NCBI GenBank assembly: GCA_964482585.1
Contig: CAYZYO010000062.1
Span: 1 to 14,372, forward strand
DNA from: CAYZYO01 sp964482585
GTDB lineage: Bacteria; Bacillota; Syntrophomonadia; Syntrophomonadales; Syntrophomonadaceae
Reading direction: 5' to 3'
DNA length: 14,372 nt
A model generated the notes under the pieces. It saw only the letters and a list, made by a program, of their open reading frames with translations, was not told the origin of the DNA and did no database searches. A program made the position numbers and the translations under genes. Positions 1 to 6,589 of this stretch are shown here, in pieces (positions within the stretch are counted from its first letter, which is position 1; each line of letters opens with the position of its first letter).

Positions 1-1748
1 ATTCTATGCTGGTGATGCTCTCAGCCACTGCTGGAGTGGAGGTGCAGACAGAGATAGTCTGGAATGATTATCCATCGGTTTCTAAAATAGCTTTTGTAAA
101 TAAAATGGACCGGGAAAATGCTGATTTCTATAAGACCCTTAATGAAATGAAAGAAATGTTTCCTGAGAATATCGTACCGGTCCAGCTTCCCATAGGAGCC
201 GAAAGCAGTTTCAAAGGGGTAGTAGACCTGATTCAGATGAAGGCCCTAATTTTTGAAAGTGGAACTGGAAAGATGGCAGTAGAAGAAATACCCCCAGAAA
301 TGATGGATGAGGTTGAAACCTATAAAGAAGAATTGATTGAAGCAGCAGCTGAAGCAAATGATGATTTATTAACTAAATATCTTGAAGGGGAAGAGCTGAG
401 CGATGAAGAAATTCTGTTAGGAATAAAAGAAGCTGCCGTTTCAGGGTCAGCAGTATTTGTATTCTGTGGGTCTGCATTGAATAATATGGCTGTATTACCT
501 TTAATGAATTTTATTGTGGATTGTGCTGCAGGCCCTGACAGCAATCCTTTTGTAAAGGGGAAAAACATGGAAGAAGAACCTATGGTTGCCCAGGTATTTA
601 AAACCATAGCTGATCCCTATATAGGACGTTTAACCATGTTTAGACTTTTCAGCGGTAAGATTAAAGCAGATAGTGTTATTTATAACTCCAATAAAGAAAA
701 AGATGAGAAGATTACCCAGATACTAATTATGACTGGAAAAGAACAGATTAGCGTTCCAGAAATTAATGCCGGGGACATAGCTGCTGTTGCTAAACTGAGT
801 GTAACTACAACCGGTGATACCTTTTCAGAAAAATCTAATCCAGCAATTATGGAGCCTATTGAATTTCCCAAACCTACTCTAAGTGTAGCTATAGAACCAA
901 AGAGTAAAGGTGATGAAGACAAGCTCAGTGGAGCTATGCAAAGACTGATGGAAGAAGATCCGATTATTACCTTAGCAAAGAATACCGAAACCAGGCAGAC
1001 TATTCTGAATACTACTGGCGATGCTCATGTTGATATTATAATAGAAAAACTATCGAGAAAATTCGGGGTAGATGTTGTTACTAAAGAAATGCGAATTCCC
1101 TACCGGGAAACGATTAAGGGTACGGTTGAAGCTGAAGGTAAACATAAGAAGCAGAGTGGAGGTCATGGGCAGTACGGTCATGTATGGATTAAGTTTGAAC
1201 CGTATGCTGAAGGGGAGTTTCTTTTTGATGAAAATGTTTTTGGTGGTTCAGTACCCCGGCAGTACTTCCCAGCAGTTGAAAAAGGATTATTGGAAGCACT
1301 TGAAGAAGGCGTTTTAGCAGGTTATCCGGTTACTAACGTGAAGGCGACTTTATATGACGGCTCTTATCACTCGGTTGACTCATCGGAAATGGCCTTCAAG
1401 ATGGCTGCCCGGTTAGCTTTTAAAAAGGGAATAGAAACTGCTAAACCGGTTCTTTTGGAACCAGTTGTAAATGTTGAAATTGAAATAACCGAAAACTATA
1501 TGGGTGATATTATAGGGGATTTAAACAGCAGGCGGGGAAGAGTACAGGGAATGGAACCAGCTAGAAATAAGCAGGTTATAAAGGCACAGGTTCCCCTCGG
1601 AGAAATGGCCCGTTATACTATTGATCTCAAATCAATGACCCAGGGAAGAGGAAAATTCAGGATGGAGTTTTCCCACTATGAAGAGGTACCTGCTCAAAAT
1701 GCAGAAAAGATAATAGAAAAGGCCAGGCAGGAAAAAGAAGAAAAATAG
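1..1748 (+). CDS. Elongation factor G-like translational GTPase (5' partial)
   Basis: This is the C-terminal 580 or so residues of an EF-G family protein; the reading frame is open to the left edge (first full codon at base 3). The start is outside the window, so the Met at base 6 is internal. Numbering from that Met, the sequence opens at GVEVQTE (10-16), followed by the G4 motif NKMD (32-35) and a G5-like CGSAL (154-158). Then come domain II, domain III (GDAHVDIIIEKL, about 338-349), the domain IV hallmark SGGHGQYGHVW (384-394) and a domain V ending in TQGRGKF...HYEEVP. The P-loop, switch I and DxxGH are missing, about 100 residues. EF-G translocates tRNA and mRNA on the ribosome. Divergence from canonical motifs (for example SRRGRVQGMEPARNKQ in domain V) suggests the EF-G2/EF-G-like paralogue group of Clostridia, whose exact role is unclear. 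I infer a paralogue rather than the housekeeping fusA. The gene ends in TAG just before a strong terminator. Confidence 0.93.
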   Translation, partial: SMLVMLSATAGVEVQTEIVWNDYPSVSKIAFVNKMDRENADFYKTLNEMKEMFPENIVPVQLPIGAESSFKGVVDLIQMKALIFESGTGKMAVEEIPPEMMDEVETYKEELIEAAAEANDDLLTKYLEGEELSDEEILLGIKEAAVSGSAVFVFCGSALNNMAVLPLMNFIVDCAAGPDSNPFVKGKNMEEEPMVAQVFKTIADPYIGRLTMFRLFSGKIKADSVIYNSNKEKDEKITQILIMTGKEQISVPEINAGDIAAVAKLSVTTTGDTFSEKSNPAIMEPIEFPKPTLSVAIEPKSKGDEDKLSGAMQRLMEEDPIITLAKNTETRQTILNTTGDAHVDIIIEKLSRKFGVDVVTKEMRIPYRETIKGTVEAEGKHKKQSGGHGQYGHVWIKFEPYAEGEFLFDENVFGGSVPRQYFPAVEKGLLEALEEGVLAGYPVTNVKATLYDGSYHSVDSSEMAFKMAARLAFKKGIETAKPVLLEPVVNVEIEITENYMGDIIGDLNSRRGRVQGMEPARNKQVIKAQVPLGEMARYTIDLKSMTQGRGKFRMEFSHYEEVPAQNAEKIIEKARQEKEEK

Positions 1749-1767
1749 TAATAAAAACTGATATTCT

Positions 1768-1796
1768 AAAGGGCAGTTATTAGACTGCCCTTTTTT
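1768..1796 (+). terminator. Rho-independent terminator of the EF-G-like gene
   Basis: A perfect stem GGGCAGT (1771-1777) pairs with ACTGCCC (1784-1790) around the loop TATTAG. AAA (1768-1770) pairs with the first Ts of a six-T run (1791-1796). It lies 20 bases after the stop codon. Confidence 0.93.
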
Positions 1797-1805
1797 AGAT
1801 AATTA

Positions 1806-1854
1806 GGTTGGTCGGTTGGTTAGTTGGTCAGTTGTCGGTTGGGCAGGGGGGGGG
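1806..1854 (+). repeat. Degenerate GGTTGGTC tandem repeat and G9 run
   Basis: Successive units GGTTGGTC (1806-1813), GGTTGGTTA (1814-1822), GTTGGTCA (1823-1830), GTTGTC (1831-1836) and GGTTGGGCA (1837-1845) run into nine Gs (1846-1854). The sequence is non-coding and strongly G/T-biased on this strand. The first 14 bases, GGTTGGTCGGTTGG, have the four GG tracts needed for a two-tetrad G-quadruplex. No function is known to me. Confidence 0.75.
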
Positions 1855-1893
1855 TATAGGTGTGGAGTTGTAAGGTGTAGACAAGATACCGGA

Positions 1894-1924
1894 AACAATA
1901 GTCTAACAATGTTAAACTATTGTT
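1894..1924. other. 31-nt imperfect palindrome upstream of the MscS gene
   Basis: AACAATAGT (1894-1902) is the exact reverse complement of ACTATTGTT (1916-1924). Inside it, TAAC (1904-1907) pairs with GTTA (1911-1914) around AAT, with one mismatched pair (C1903/A1915). There is no T run after it, so it is not a typical terminator. It could be an operator or an RNA hairpin in the channel gene leader. The rest of 1925-2103 holds small inverted repeats (for example AGGAG 1957-1961 with CTCCT 1966-1970) but no gene and no riboswitch class that I recognise. Confidence 0.55.
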
Positions 1925-2103
1925 CAACCATTGCTTACATATCGGTCAAGTTGGGGAGGAGAAGTCTCCTTTACAGATACAACAGATAAGGTCTTCGCAG
2001 TTGTTCTATTAAAATTCGACCTAAAATATGGTAAGATATTTTGTACAAGTCGATTATGCAAATTTGTCTTAAGGAGGTAGTTGACTACACCCAGGTAATT
2101 TAG

Positions 2104-3252
2104 TTGACGATAAAGATTATGTTTAATGAACTGATAAATGCAATTAATAACAGTATACCTATTATAATGCTTAATCCCTCTACGGTAAGATATATTCTAG
2201 GAGCAACAGGAGTATTACTTGTATTCTTATTGTTAAGGAAAATATTTACCAGGTATATTTTCCAGTGGATATTAAAATTTATGGTAAAAACTGATATCCA
2301 ATTGGCTGAAAATCTGTTAAAAGCCTTTGAAAAACCATTACGTACTCTTTTTATTATCCTGGGAGTTTATTTTGCTTTGCATTTTCTGCCTCTTAGTTTA
2401 TCACAGGATCAATTAATCAGCAGAGTGTTCAGATCAGCTATTGTTGTTTTAATCAGCTGGGGAATCTATGATTTGTGTGCTAGCCAGTCAATACTATCGG
2501 AAGAAATACAAAAAAAATTGAATGTTGATAAAATCCTACTGCCTTTTTTTTCGAAGATCGTCAGGTTTATTATAATGGCTATGGCTCTGGTGGTAATAGC
2601 TCAGGAATGGGATTATGATGTAAATGGTTTTATTGCTGGCCTGGGACTGGGCGGTCTAGCCTTTGCTCTGGCGGCCCAAGATGCTCTTTCTAATATTTTT
2701 GGTGGAATTGTTATAATTTTGGAAAAACCTTTTTCCATTGGAGATTGGATAGTAACCCCAAGTGTTGAAGGGTTTGTTGAGGATATTACTTTTCGCAGTA
2801 CTAAAGTCAGGGCTTTTTCCCATTCGGTTGTTGCTGTTCCTAACTCAACTTTAGCTAATGAACCTATAACCAACTATTCTAAAATGGGTAAGCGTCGAAT
2901 AACTTTTAATCTCAGGGTAACTTACGATACTCCCAGAGATAAAATTGCAACCTGTGTTGCCAGAATCAAAAATATGCTGGTTGAACATCCTGGAATCCAC
3001 CCGGAAACGATATTAGTATATTTTGATACCTTTAATGACAGCAGTCTTGATATTTTTCTGTATTTCTATACTAATACTACGGTTTGGCACGAGTATTTAG
3101 AGGTTAAACAGGACGTTAATCTCAGGATAATGGAAATTTTGGAGCAGGAAGAAGTTTCCGTAGCCTTTCCCAGTCGCAGCATTTACTTTGAAAATCCAGC
3201 AGTTATCAAGGATTTAGAAAACAACACCATCAATGATGAATCAGCCTTATAA
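2104..3252 (+). CDS. MscS-family mechanosensitive ion channel
   Basis: The 382-aa membrane protein is predicted to open under membrane tension and release solutes during hypo-osmotic shock. Hydrophobic segments lie at about residues 28-47, 79-98, 108-125 and 148-167. They are followed by the glycine/alanine-rich pore helix (about 174-204, GLGLGGLAFALAAQDALSNIFGG), which is the MscS signature. The cytoplasmic beta domain follows (GDWIV at 213-217, VAVPNSTLANEPITNYS at 243-259), then an alpha/beta C-terminal domain. Five membrane segments make it larger than E. coli MscS (three) and closer to YnaI-like members. The start is uncertain. TTG at 2104 has a weak AGGT eight bases upstream, and ATG at 2119 has no clear site. 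The strong AAGGAGGT at 2071-2078 is too distant from both. An in-frame TAG at 2101 blocks any longer form. The gene appears monocistronic, lying between two terminators. Confidence 0.93.
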   Translation: MTIKIMFNELINAINNSIPIIMLNPSTVRYILGATGVLLVFLLLRKIFTRYIFQWILKFMVKTDIQLAENLLKAFEKPLRTLFIILGVYFALHFLPLSLSQDQLISRVFRSAIVVLISWGIYDLCASQSILSEEIQKKLNVDKILLPFFSKIVRFIIMAMALVVIAQEWDYDVNGFIAGLGLGGLAFALAAQDALSNIFGGIVIILEKPFSIGDWIVTPSVEGFVEDITFRSTKVRAFSHSVVAVPNSTLANEPITNYSKMGKRRITFNLRVTYDTPRDKIATCVARIKNMLVEHPGIHPETILVYFDTFNDSSLDIFLYFYTNTTVWHEYLEVKQDVNLRIMEILEQEEVSVAFPSRSIYFENPAVIKDLENNTINDESAL

Positions 3253-3287
3253 ATAATTAACCGGGATCTATTTAAAAAAGTTTAGGA

Positions 3288-3323
3288 AGAGCAGTCTTTT
3301 CAGGATTTTGAAAAGACTGCTTT
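3288..3323 (+). terminator. Probable terminator of the MscS gene
   Basis: An 11-bp perfect stem, AGCAGTCTTTT (3290-3300) with AAAAGACTGCT (3311-3321), encloses a 10-base loop. It can extend by a G-T and an A-T pair. The following T run is short (TTT then AATATT), so termination may be moderate or bidirectional. Confidence 0.7.
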
Positions 3324-3451
3324 AATATTGGGAATAATTTCTATTGCTTTATTAAAAAATTATCCAGCATGACCCTGATTCATAATAACATTACTAACCC
3401 CTCATGACCGCAGGGCACAACCACCGATGAAAATAAGGTAAGGTGATTAGC

Positions 3452-3476
3452 CACAGATGGGCACAGATGCACGCAG
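3452..3476. repeat. Short CACAGATG direct repeat
   Basis: CACAGATG occurs at 3452-3459 and again at 3462-3469, followed by CACGCAG. Sequences of the type CCACAGATG..CACAGATGCAC recur, to my recollection, in the intergenic DNA of many unrelated bacteria, so this is probably one copy of a dispersed repeat. Only two units are present here. Confidence 0.45.
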
Positions 3477-3574
3477 TTTGGATTTATTTTAATAGGTATC
3501 TGGAACAATTATAATATTTTATCTTTAATTCCTATACCGAACCGTATCTTATGCTGTATCTTATACCGAATCTG

Positions 3575-3676
3575 ATACCGTAGAGGCGACTTCATCCTAT
3601 ACTGTAGAGGCGACTTCAGTCGCCGGCTAGGCGCAGTTCAGAATGAAAGGGCGGCGACTGAAGTCGCCTCTACGGT
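3575..3676. repeat. REP/MITE-like inverted repeat with GGCGACTTCAGTCGCC arms
   Basis: A 22-bp arm at 3604-3625 is the exact reverse complement of 3652-3673, and the pairing extends to 3601/3676 with one G-T wobble. The loop is 26 bases (3626-3651). Each arm contains GGCGACTTCAGTCGCC, itself a 7-bp inverted repeat around TC, so the element can fold as one long stem or as two small hairpins. A partial direct copy, ATACCGTAGAGGCGACTTCA (3575-3594), precedes the full arm, which begins ATACTGTAGAGGCGACTTCA (3599-3618). Flanks carry further short repeats: TATACCGAA (3533-3541, 3562-3570), GTATCTTAT (3544-3552, 3556-3564) and CTACGGTTCT (3670-3679, 3701-3710). There is no transposase or RAYT gene in the window. 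It is richer in G+C than its surroundings. Confidence 0.85.
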
Positions 3677-3710
3677 TCTATGCTTCTACGATGGTTTCAT
3701 CTACGGTTCT

Positions 3711-4002
3711 GTCCGGTAAGGTGATTGTATTAAGAGTTTATTATCTTACTTAAATACATAGGTAATGGTTATGGAAAACCTATTTAATTAAAAACGGAAA
3801 GAAATATGTAATATTTGAAGGAATAAACACTAATTATGTCGAAATTATTTAACCATAATGGGGTATCAAGGTGCAAAAAAGATGCGAGATTTCTAAAAAA
3901 ACAATCAGGGTACTAAAAAAGACATATACAATCTGGCATGTTCAGGTATGTACTGCAACCAAAAAAAGTAGGTTAATGTTATTTTTGTAAGGGGGAAGGT
4001 AC
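3711..4002. other. Non-coding leader region of the first thiolase
   Basis: No gene is visible in this A+T-rich stretch. The sequence TGGCATG at 3934-3940 matches the -24 half of a sigma-54 promoter, but no GC is found at the required -12 spacing. I could not identify a convincing sigma-A promoter either, so the transcription start of the thiolase at 4003 remains unknown. Confidence 0.5.
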
Positions 4003-5223
4003 GTGAAAATTAAAGAAGTAGTAATGGTTAGTGCATGCAGGACTGCTATAGGAAGATTTATGGGCAGTCTAAAAGATGTGCCCGCCAGAGATCTAGCAAT
4101 TACTGCCGGTAAAGGTGCTATTGAAAGAGCGGGGATTTCTGCTGATATTATTGATGAGATCTGTATGGGACAGCTTTACACAGCTATGCAGGGTTCTTTA
4201 CCTGCAAGGCAGGTGGGAATAAGACTGGGTCTTCCTGCCAGGAGTGGTGCGGTTAGTGTTAACCAGAACTGTACTTCTGGAATGCGGGCACTAGAAATAG
4301 CGGCTCATAATATTATGCTGGGCAAGACTGAGATTGGACTGGTTATAGGTGTAGAAAGCATGACTGGAGCACCTTATCTGCTTCATAAAGGTAGAATGGG
4401 TTACAGGATGAATACAGGGACTATTGAAGATCATATGATTCATGATGGGTTATATGATGCATTGGTTCCGGGGCATATGGGTTTGACTGCTGAAAATATT
4501 GCCGACCTTTATGGAATTACCCGTGAACAATGTGATGAACTAGCCCTTATTAGCCACCAGCGGGCTACTAACGCGGTTAAAGAGGGGATATTTAAAAGAG
4601 AAATAGTACCAGTTGAAATAAAGGGCAAAAGAGGCAAAGTAAGCTATTATAAAACAGATGAGCATATGATACCTGATGCCAGTATGGAAGTAATGTCTAA
4701 GCTTCCTCCGGCTTTTAAAAAGGGTGGGGTAGTTACTGCTGCCAATGCATCCGGGATTAATGATGGGGCAGCAGCAGCAATTATTATGTCCAAAGAAAAG
4801 GCAGAAGAATTAGGAATTAAGCCCTTAATGAGACTGATAAATGTTTGCTGTGAAGGGGTAGAACCTGAGGTTATGGGCTTAGGGCCTGCGGTTTCGATTC
4901 CTAAATGTCTTAAACAGGCTGATATGAAGTTCGAGGATATAGAATACTGGGAAATTAATGAAGCATTTGCAGCCCAGTGGCTGGGTGTAGGTATAAAGCT
5001 TAAAGAGGATTACGGAATGGATTTAACCAACAATATGAAACTGGATAAAGTTAATCATAATGGTTCTGGAATAGCCCTGGGACATCCGGTTGGATGTACG
5101 GGACTGCGAATTATAGTATCACTGTACTACGAAATGGAAAGATTAGACTTAACTGTAGGTGGAGCTGGGTTATGTGTTGGTGGTGGGCCATCAATGGCTT
5201 CATTGTGGACCAGAGATATCTAA
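4003..5223 (+). CDS. Acetyl-CoA acetyltransferase (thiolase), copy 1
   Basis: The 406-aa protein is a thiolase that reversibly condenses two acetyl-CoA to acetoacetyl-CoA, or cleaves 3-ketoacyl-CoA in beta-oxidation. The nucleophilic cysteine is Cys90 in NQNCTSGMRALEIA. NEAFA (319-323), His361 in GHPVGCTG and Cys391 in LCVGGGPS supply the remaining active-site motifs. Length is typical of the family. The start is GTG at 4003, with AAGGGGG (3989-3995) seven bases upstream. An upstream start is not needed because MKIKEVVMVSACRTAIGRF is the usual thiolase N-terminus. It stands alone, away from the operon that holds its close paralogue at 13125 (same length, about three quarters of residues identical by eye). 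A bidirectional hairpin follows. Cytosolic. Separate control from the second copy suggests a constitutive or biosynthetic role for one and a catabolic role for the other, which is inference. Confidence 0.96.
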   Translation: MKIKEVVMVSACRTAIGRFMGSLKDVPARDLAITAGKGAIERAGISADIIDEICMGQLYTAMQGSLPARQVGIRLGLPARSGAVSVNQNCTSGMRALEIAAHNIMLGKTEIGLVIGVESMTGAPYLLHKGRMGYRMNTGTIEDHMIHDGLYDALVPGHMGLTAENIADLYGITREQCDELALISHQRATNAVKEGIFKREIVPVEIKGKRGKVSYYKTDEHMIPDASMEVMSKLPPAFKKGGVVTAANASGINDGAAAAIIMSKEKAEELGIKPLMRLINVCCEGVEPEVMGLGPAVSIPKCLKQADMKFEDIEYWEINEAFAAQWLGVGIKLKEDYGMDLTNNMKLDKVNHNGSGIALGHPVGCTGLRIIVSLYYEMERLDLTVGGAGLCVGGGPSMASLWTRDI

Positions 5224-5235
5224 TTTAGAATGGTG

Positions 5236-5301
5236 ACAGGAGATCGGTTTTTCTGGTGCCCGCTAAATGGATGTCAGAAAAAACTGATCTCTGTTAATTT
5301 T
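5236..5301. terminator. Probable bidirectional terminator between convergent genes
   Basis: The arms 5236-5254 (ACAGGAGATCGGTTTTTCT) and 5276-5294 (AGAAAAAACTGATCTCTGT) are nearly complementary, allowing one bulged G, one G-T pair and one extra A. The T-rich stretch TTAATTTTT follows on the plus strand, and A/T-rich sequence lies on the other side. It sits between the stop codons of the thiolase (plus) and nucleotidase (minus), so it can serve both. Confidence 0.75.
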
Positions 5302-5304
5302 TGG

Positions 5305-5883
5305 CTAGAATTTTTTTATAAATTCTCTTACTTCAAGCCACTTTTTTACCCGGATGATATTTTTTTCTTTAACATGAGCATTATAAGGATAATCAAACAT
5401 TAAAACCGGTATTTTCTCACATAATTCCACTGCTAAATCATGATGGTCTTCAATCATCAACTCGATTCTATTTTCCAGACATGCATACAGTTTACTGAAA
5501 TGATGCATGTCATCAGTATTGTTCATTACCAATTTATCAAATTTAATTTGATGCTTTTTGAGCCATTCATGGGTAGTTTCTCTTATCAATGGAAACTTCT
5601 CATTGCGGGAAGTTATTAAGACAATAGAATGATTTTTGTGCAGATGCTTAATTACATCTATAGAGTCAGGCTTTGGACAGACGCTATTATAAATATCGGT
5701 TAAATGATATTTAAGAAATTCATCTGCAGTTTTCTTATCCCAGCCGAGTGAACCTTCAATAAAATATTCCTGCGAGTTCAACGTAATATTAAGGTTATTC
5801 TGTTCGCCAAAGGTTTTAGCATAACCCAGGATAGTCTCGGTTGTATTGGTTATAGTATTATCTATATCAATCCCGATTATCAT
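5305..5883 (-). CDS. HAD-superfamily 5'(3')-deoxyribonucleotidase-like protein (NT5C/YqfW family)
   Basis: The 192-aa cytosolic protein is predicted to be a Mg-dependent phosphatase acting on nucleoside monophosphates or a similar small phosphate ester. HAD motif I is DIDNT, with the nucleophile Asp6 and general acid Asp8. Motif II is LITSR (Thr91/Ser92), Lys131 is a candidate motif III residue, and IEDHHD (144-149) gives the motif IV acidic residues. The length matches B. subtilis YqfW-type proteins and the NT5C family. The cap between motifs I and II (about 12-80) is small and helical. The start is ATG at 5883-5881 on the minus strand, preceded by AAGGTGAGGT five bases away. Substrate is not determinable from sequence. 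It converges with the thiolase and shows no functional link to the fatty-acid genes. Confidence 0.88.
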   Translation of the reverse strand: MIIGIDIDNTITNTTETILGYAKTFGEQNNLNITLNSQEYFIEGSLGWDKKTADEFLKYHLTDIYNSVCPKPDSIDVIKHLHKNHSIVLITSRNEKFPLIRETTHEWLKKHQIKFDKLVMNNTDDMHHFSKLYACLENRIELMIEDHHDLAVELCEKIPVLMFDYPYNAHVKEKNIIRVKKWLEVREFIKKF

Positions 5884-5890
5884 TTTTACC

Positions 5891-6019
5891 TCACCTTAAA
5901 TTTTCATTCAACATATATAATAACTCTTTTTCTAACCCTTTTTCCATAGTAGTTATTACCGGTAGTATTTCTTGTGCTGTCTTTAATAGCGTTTTATGAC
6001 TTAATACCCCAGTTATATT
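5891..6019 (-). pseudogene. Possible gene remnant upstream of the nucleotidase
   Basis: On the minus strand a frame is open for 42 codons, from just after a TGA (6022-6020) to a TGA at 5893-5891, which overlaps the nucleotidase ribosome binding site. The translation is protein-like and ends MEKGLEKELLYMLNENLR. The only ATGs are near the end (5947, giving 18 aa), with no good ribosome binding site and no upstream continuation in frame. The coupling to the next gene looks like the 3' end of a former upstream cistron. I do not recognise the family, and a chance open frame is possible. Confidence 0.27.
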
Positions 6020-6589
6020 TCATTTTGAGTATAATGCAGGTTTAAAAAAATATAATAATCATTTAATCTGAGAAGATAGATGGAATAATAATTGTCATAT
6101 TTCTATATTTATATCTATGTTGGGATATAGCGGGCTGTAAAATCCAGGGAAATTTTATTCAAACTGGAAAAATAGGCGAGTGCCTCCTGTAAATTTATTC
6201 CACCTTAACCTATAATAGGATATAATTAACTATAATAGACATACTAATGATCAATGTTAAACATCATGATTATTACCATTCACATTTTTGTAAAGTCTTC
6301 AGAGTTTATATTTGTAATATTTCCACTCTTTTAAATTCTGTTATTTTCCCGCGTCTTCATTTTCTGCAAGGTCATTATAAGTGATTACATAGACATTGTC
6401 TATTGCTATAATCTGTACTTGCGCATGATTAGTTTTTTATTCTATTAGCCGGGGATTTCAGTAGTTTTTATCCTGAAAGCCAGAGGAACCTAATATTCTT
6501 ATGCTGCTAGCAGAGTGATATGCTGGATTACTGCATCTTGCAAAACTTTTAATTGCCTACTTCGGATGGCATGAAAAAGGAGGATAAGA
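6020..6589. other. Gene-free region before the sigma-54 activator
   Basis: I see no gene on either strand here. Visible structures are three TATAAT hexamers spaced exactly 10 bases apart (6211, 6221, 6231), another TATAAT at 6407-6412 without a good -35 box, and a 10-bp perfect palindrome CTGCTAGCAG at 6504-6513. Any of these could belong to the promoter region of the downstream regulator, but none can be assigned. There is no GG-N10-GC sigma-54 promoter that I can find in this stretch. Confidence 0.5.

Noticed and set aside
320..922. Minus-strand open frames within the EF-G-like gene, and similar opposite-strand frames in the other genes
   Set aside because: They lie wholly inside well-supported genes, lack ribosome binding sites and give low-complexity translations, so they are shadows.
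3934..3958. Sigma-54-like promoter (TGGCATG ... CTGCAA) upstream of the first thiolase
   Set aside because: The -24 half is good, but GG and GC are 18 bases apart instead of 10, and the bases at the right spacing are TA. It does not meet the strict spacing needed.
3253..4002. A CRISPR array or transposon in the repeat-rich intergenic region
   Set aside because: Repeats are few, unequally spaced and mostly inverted, with no spacers, no cas genes and no transposase.
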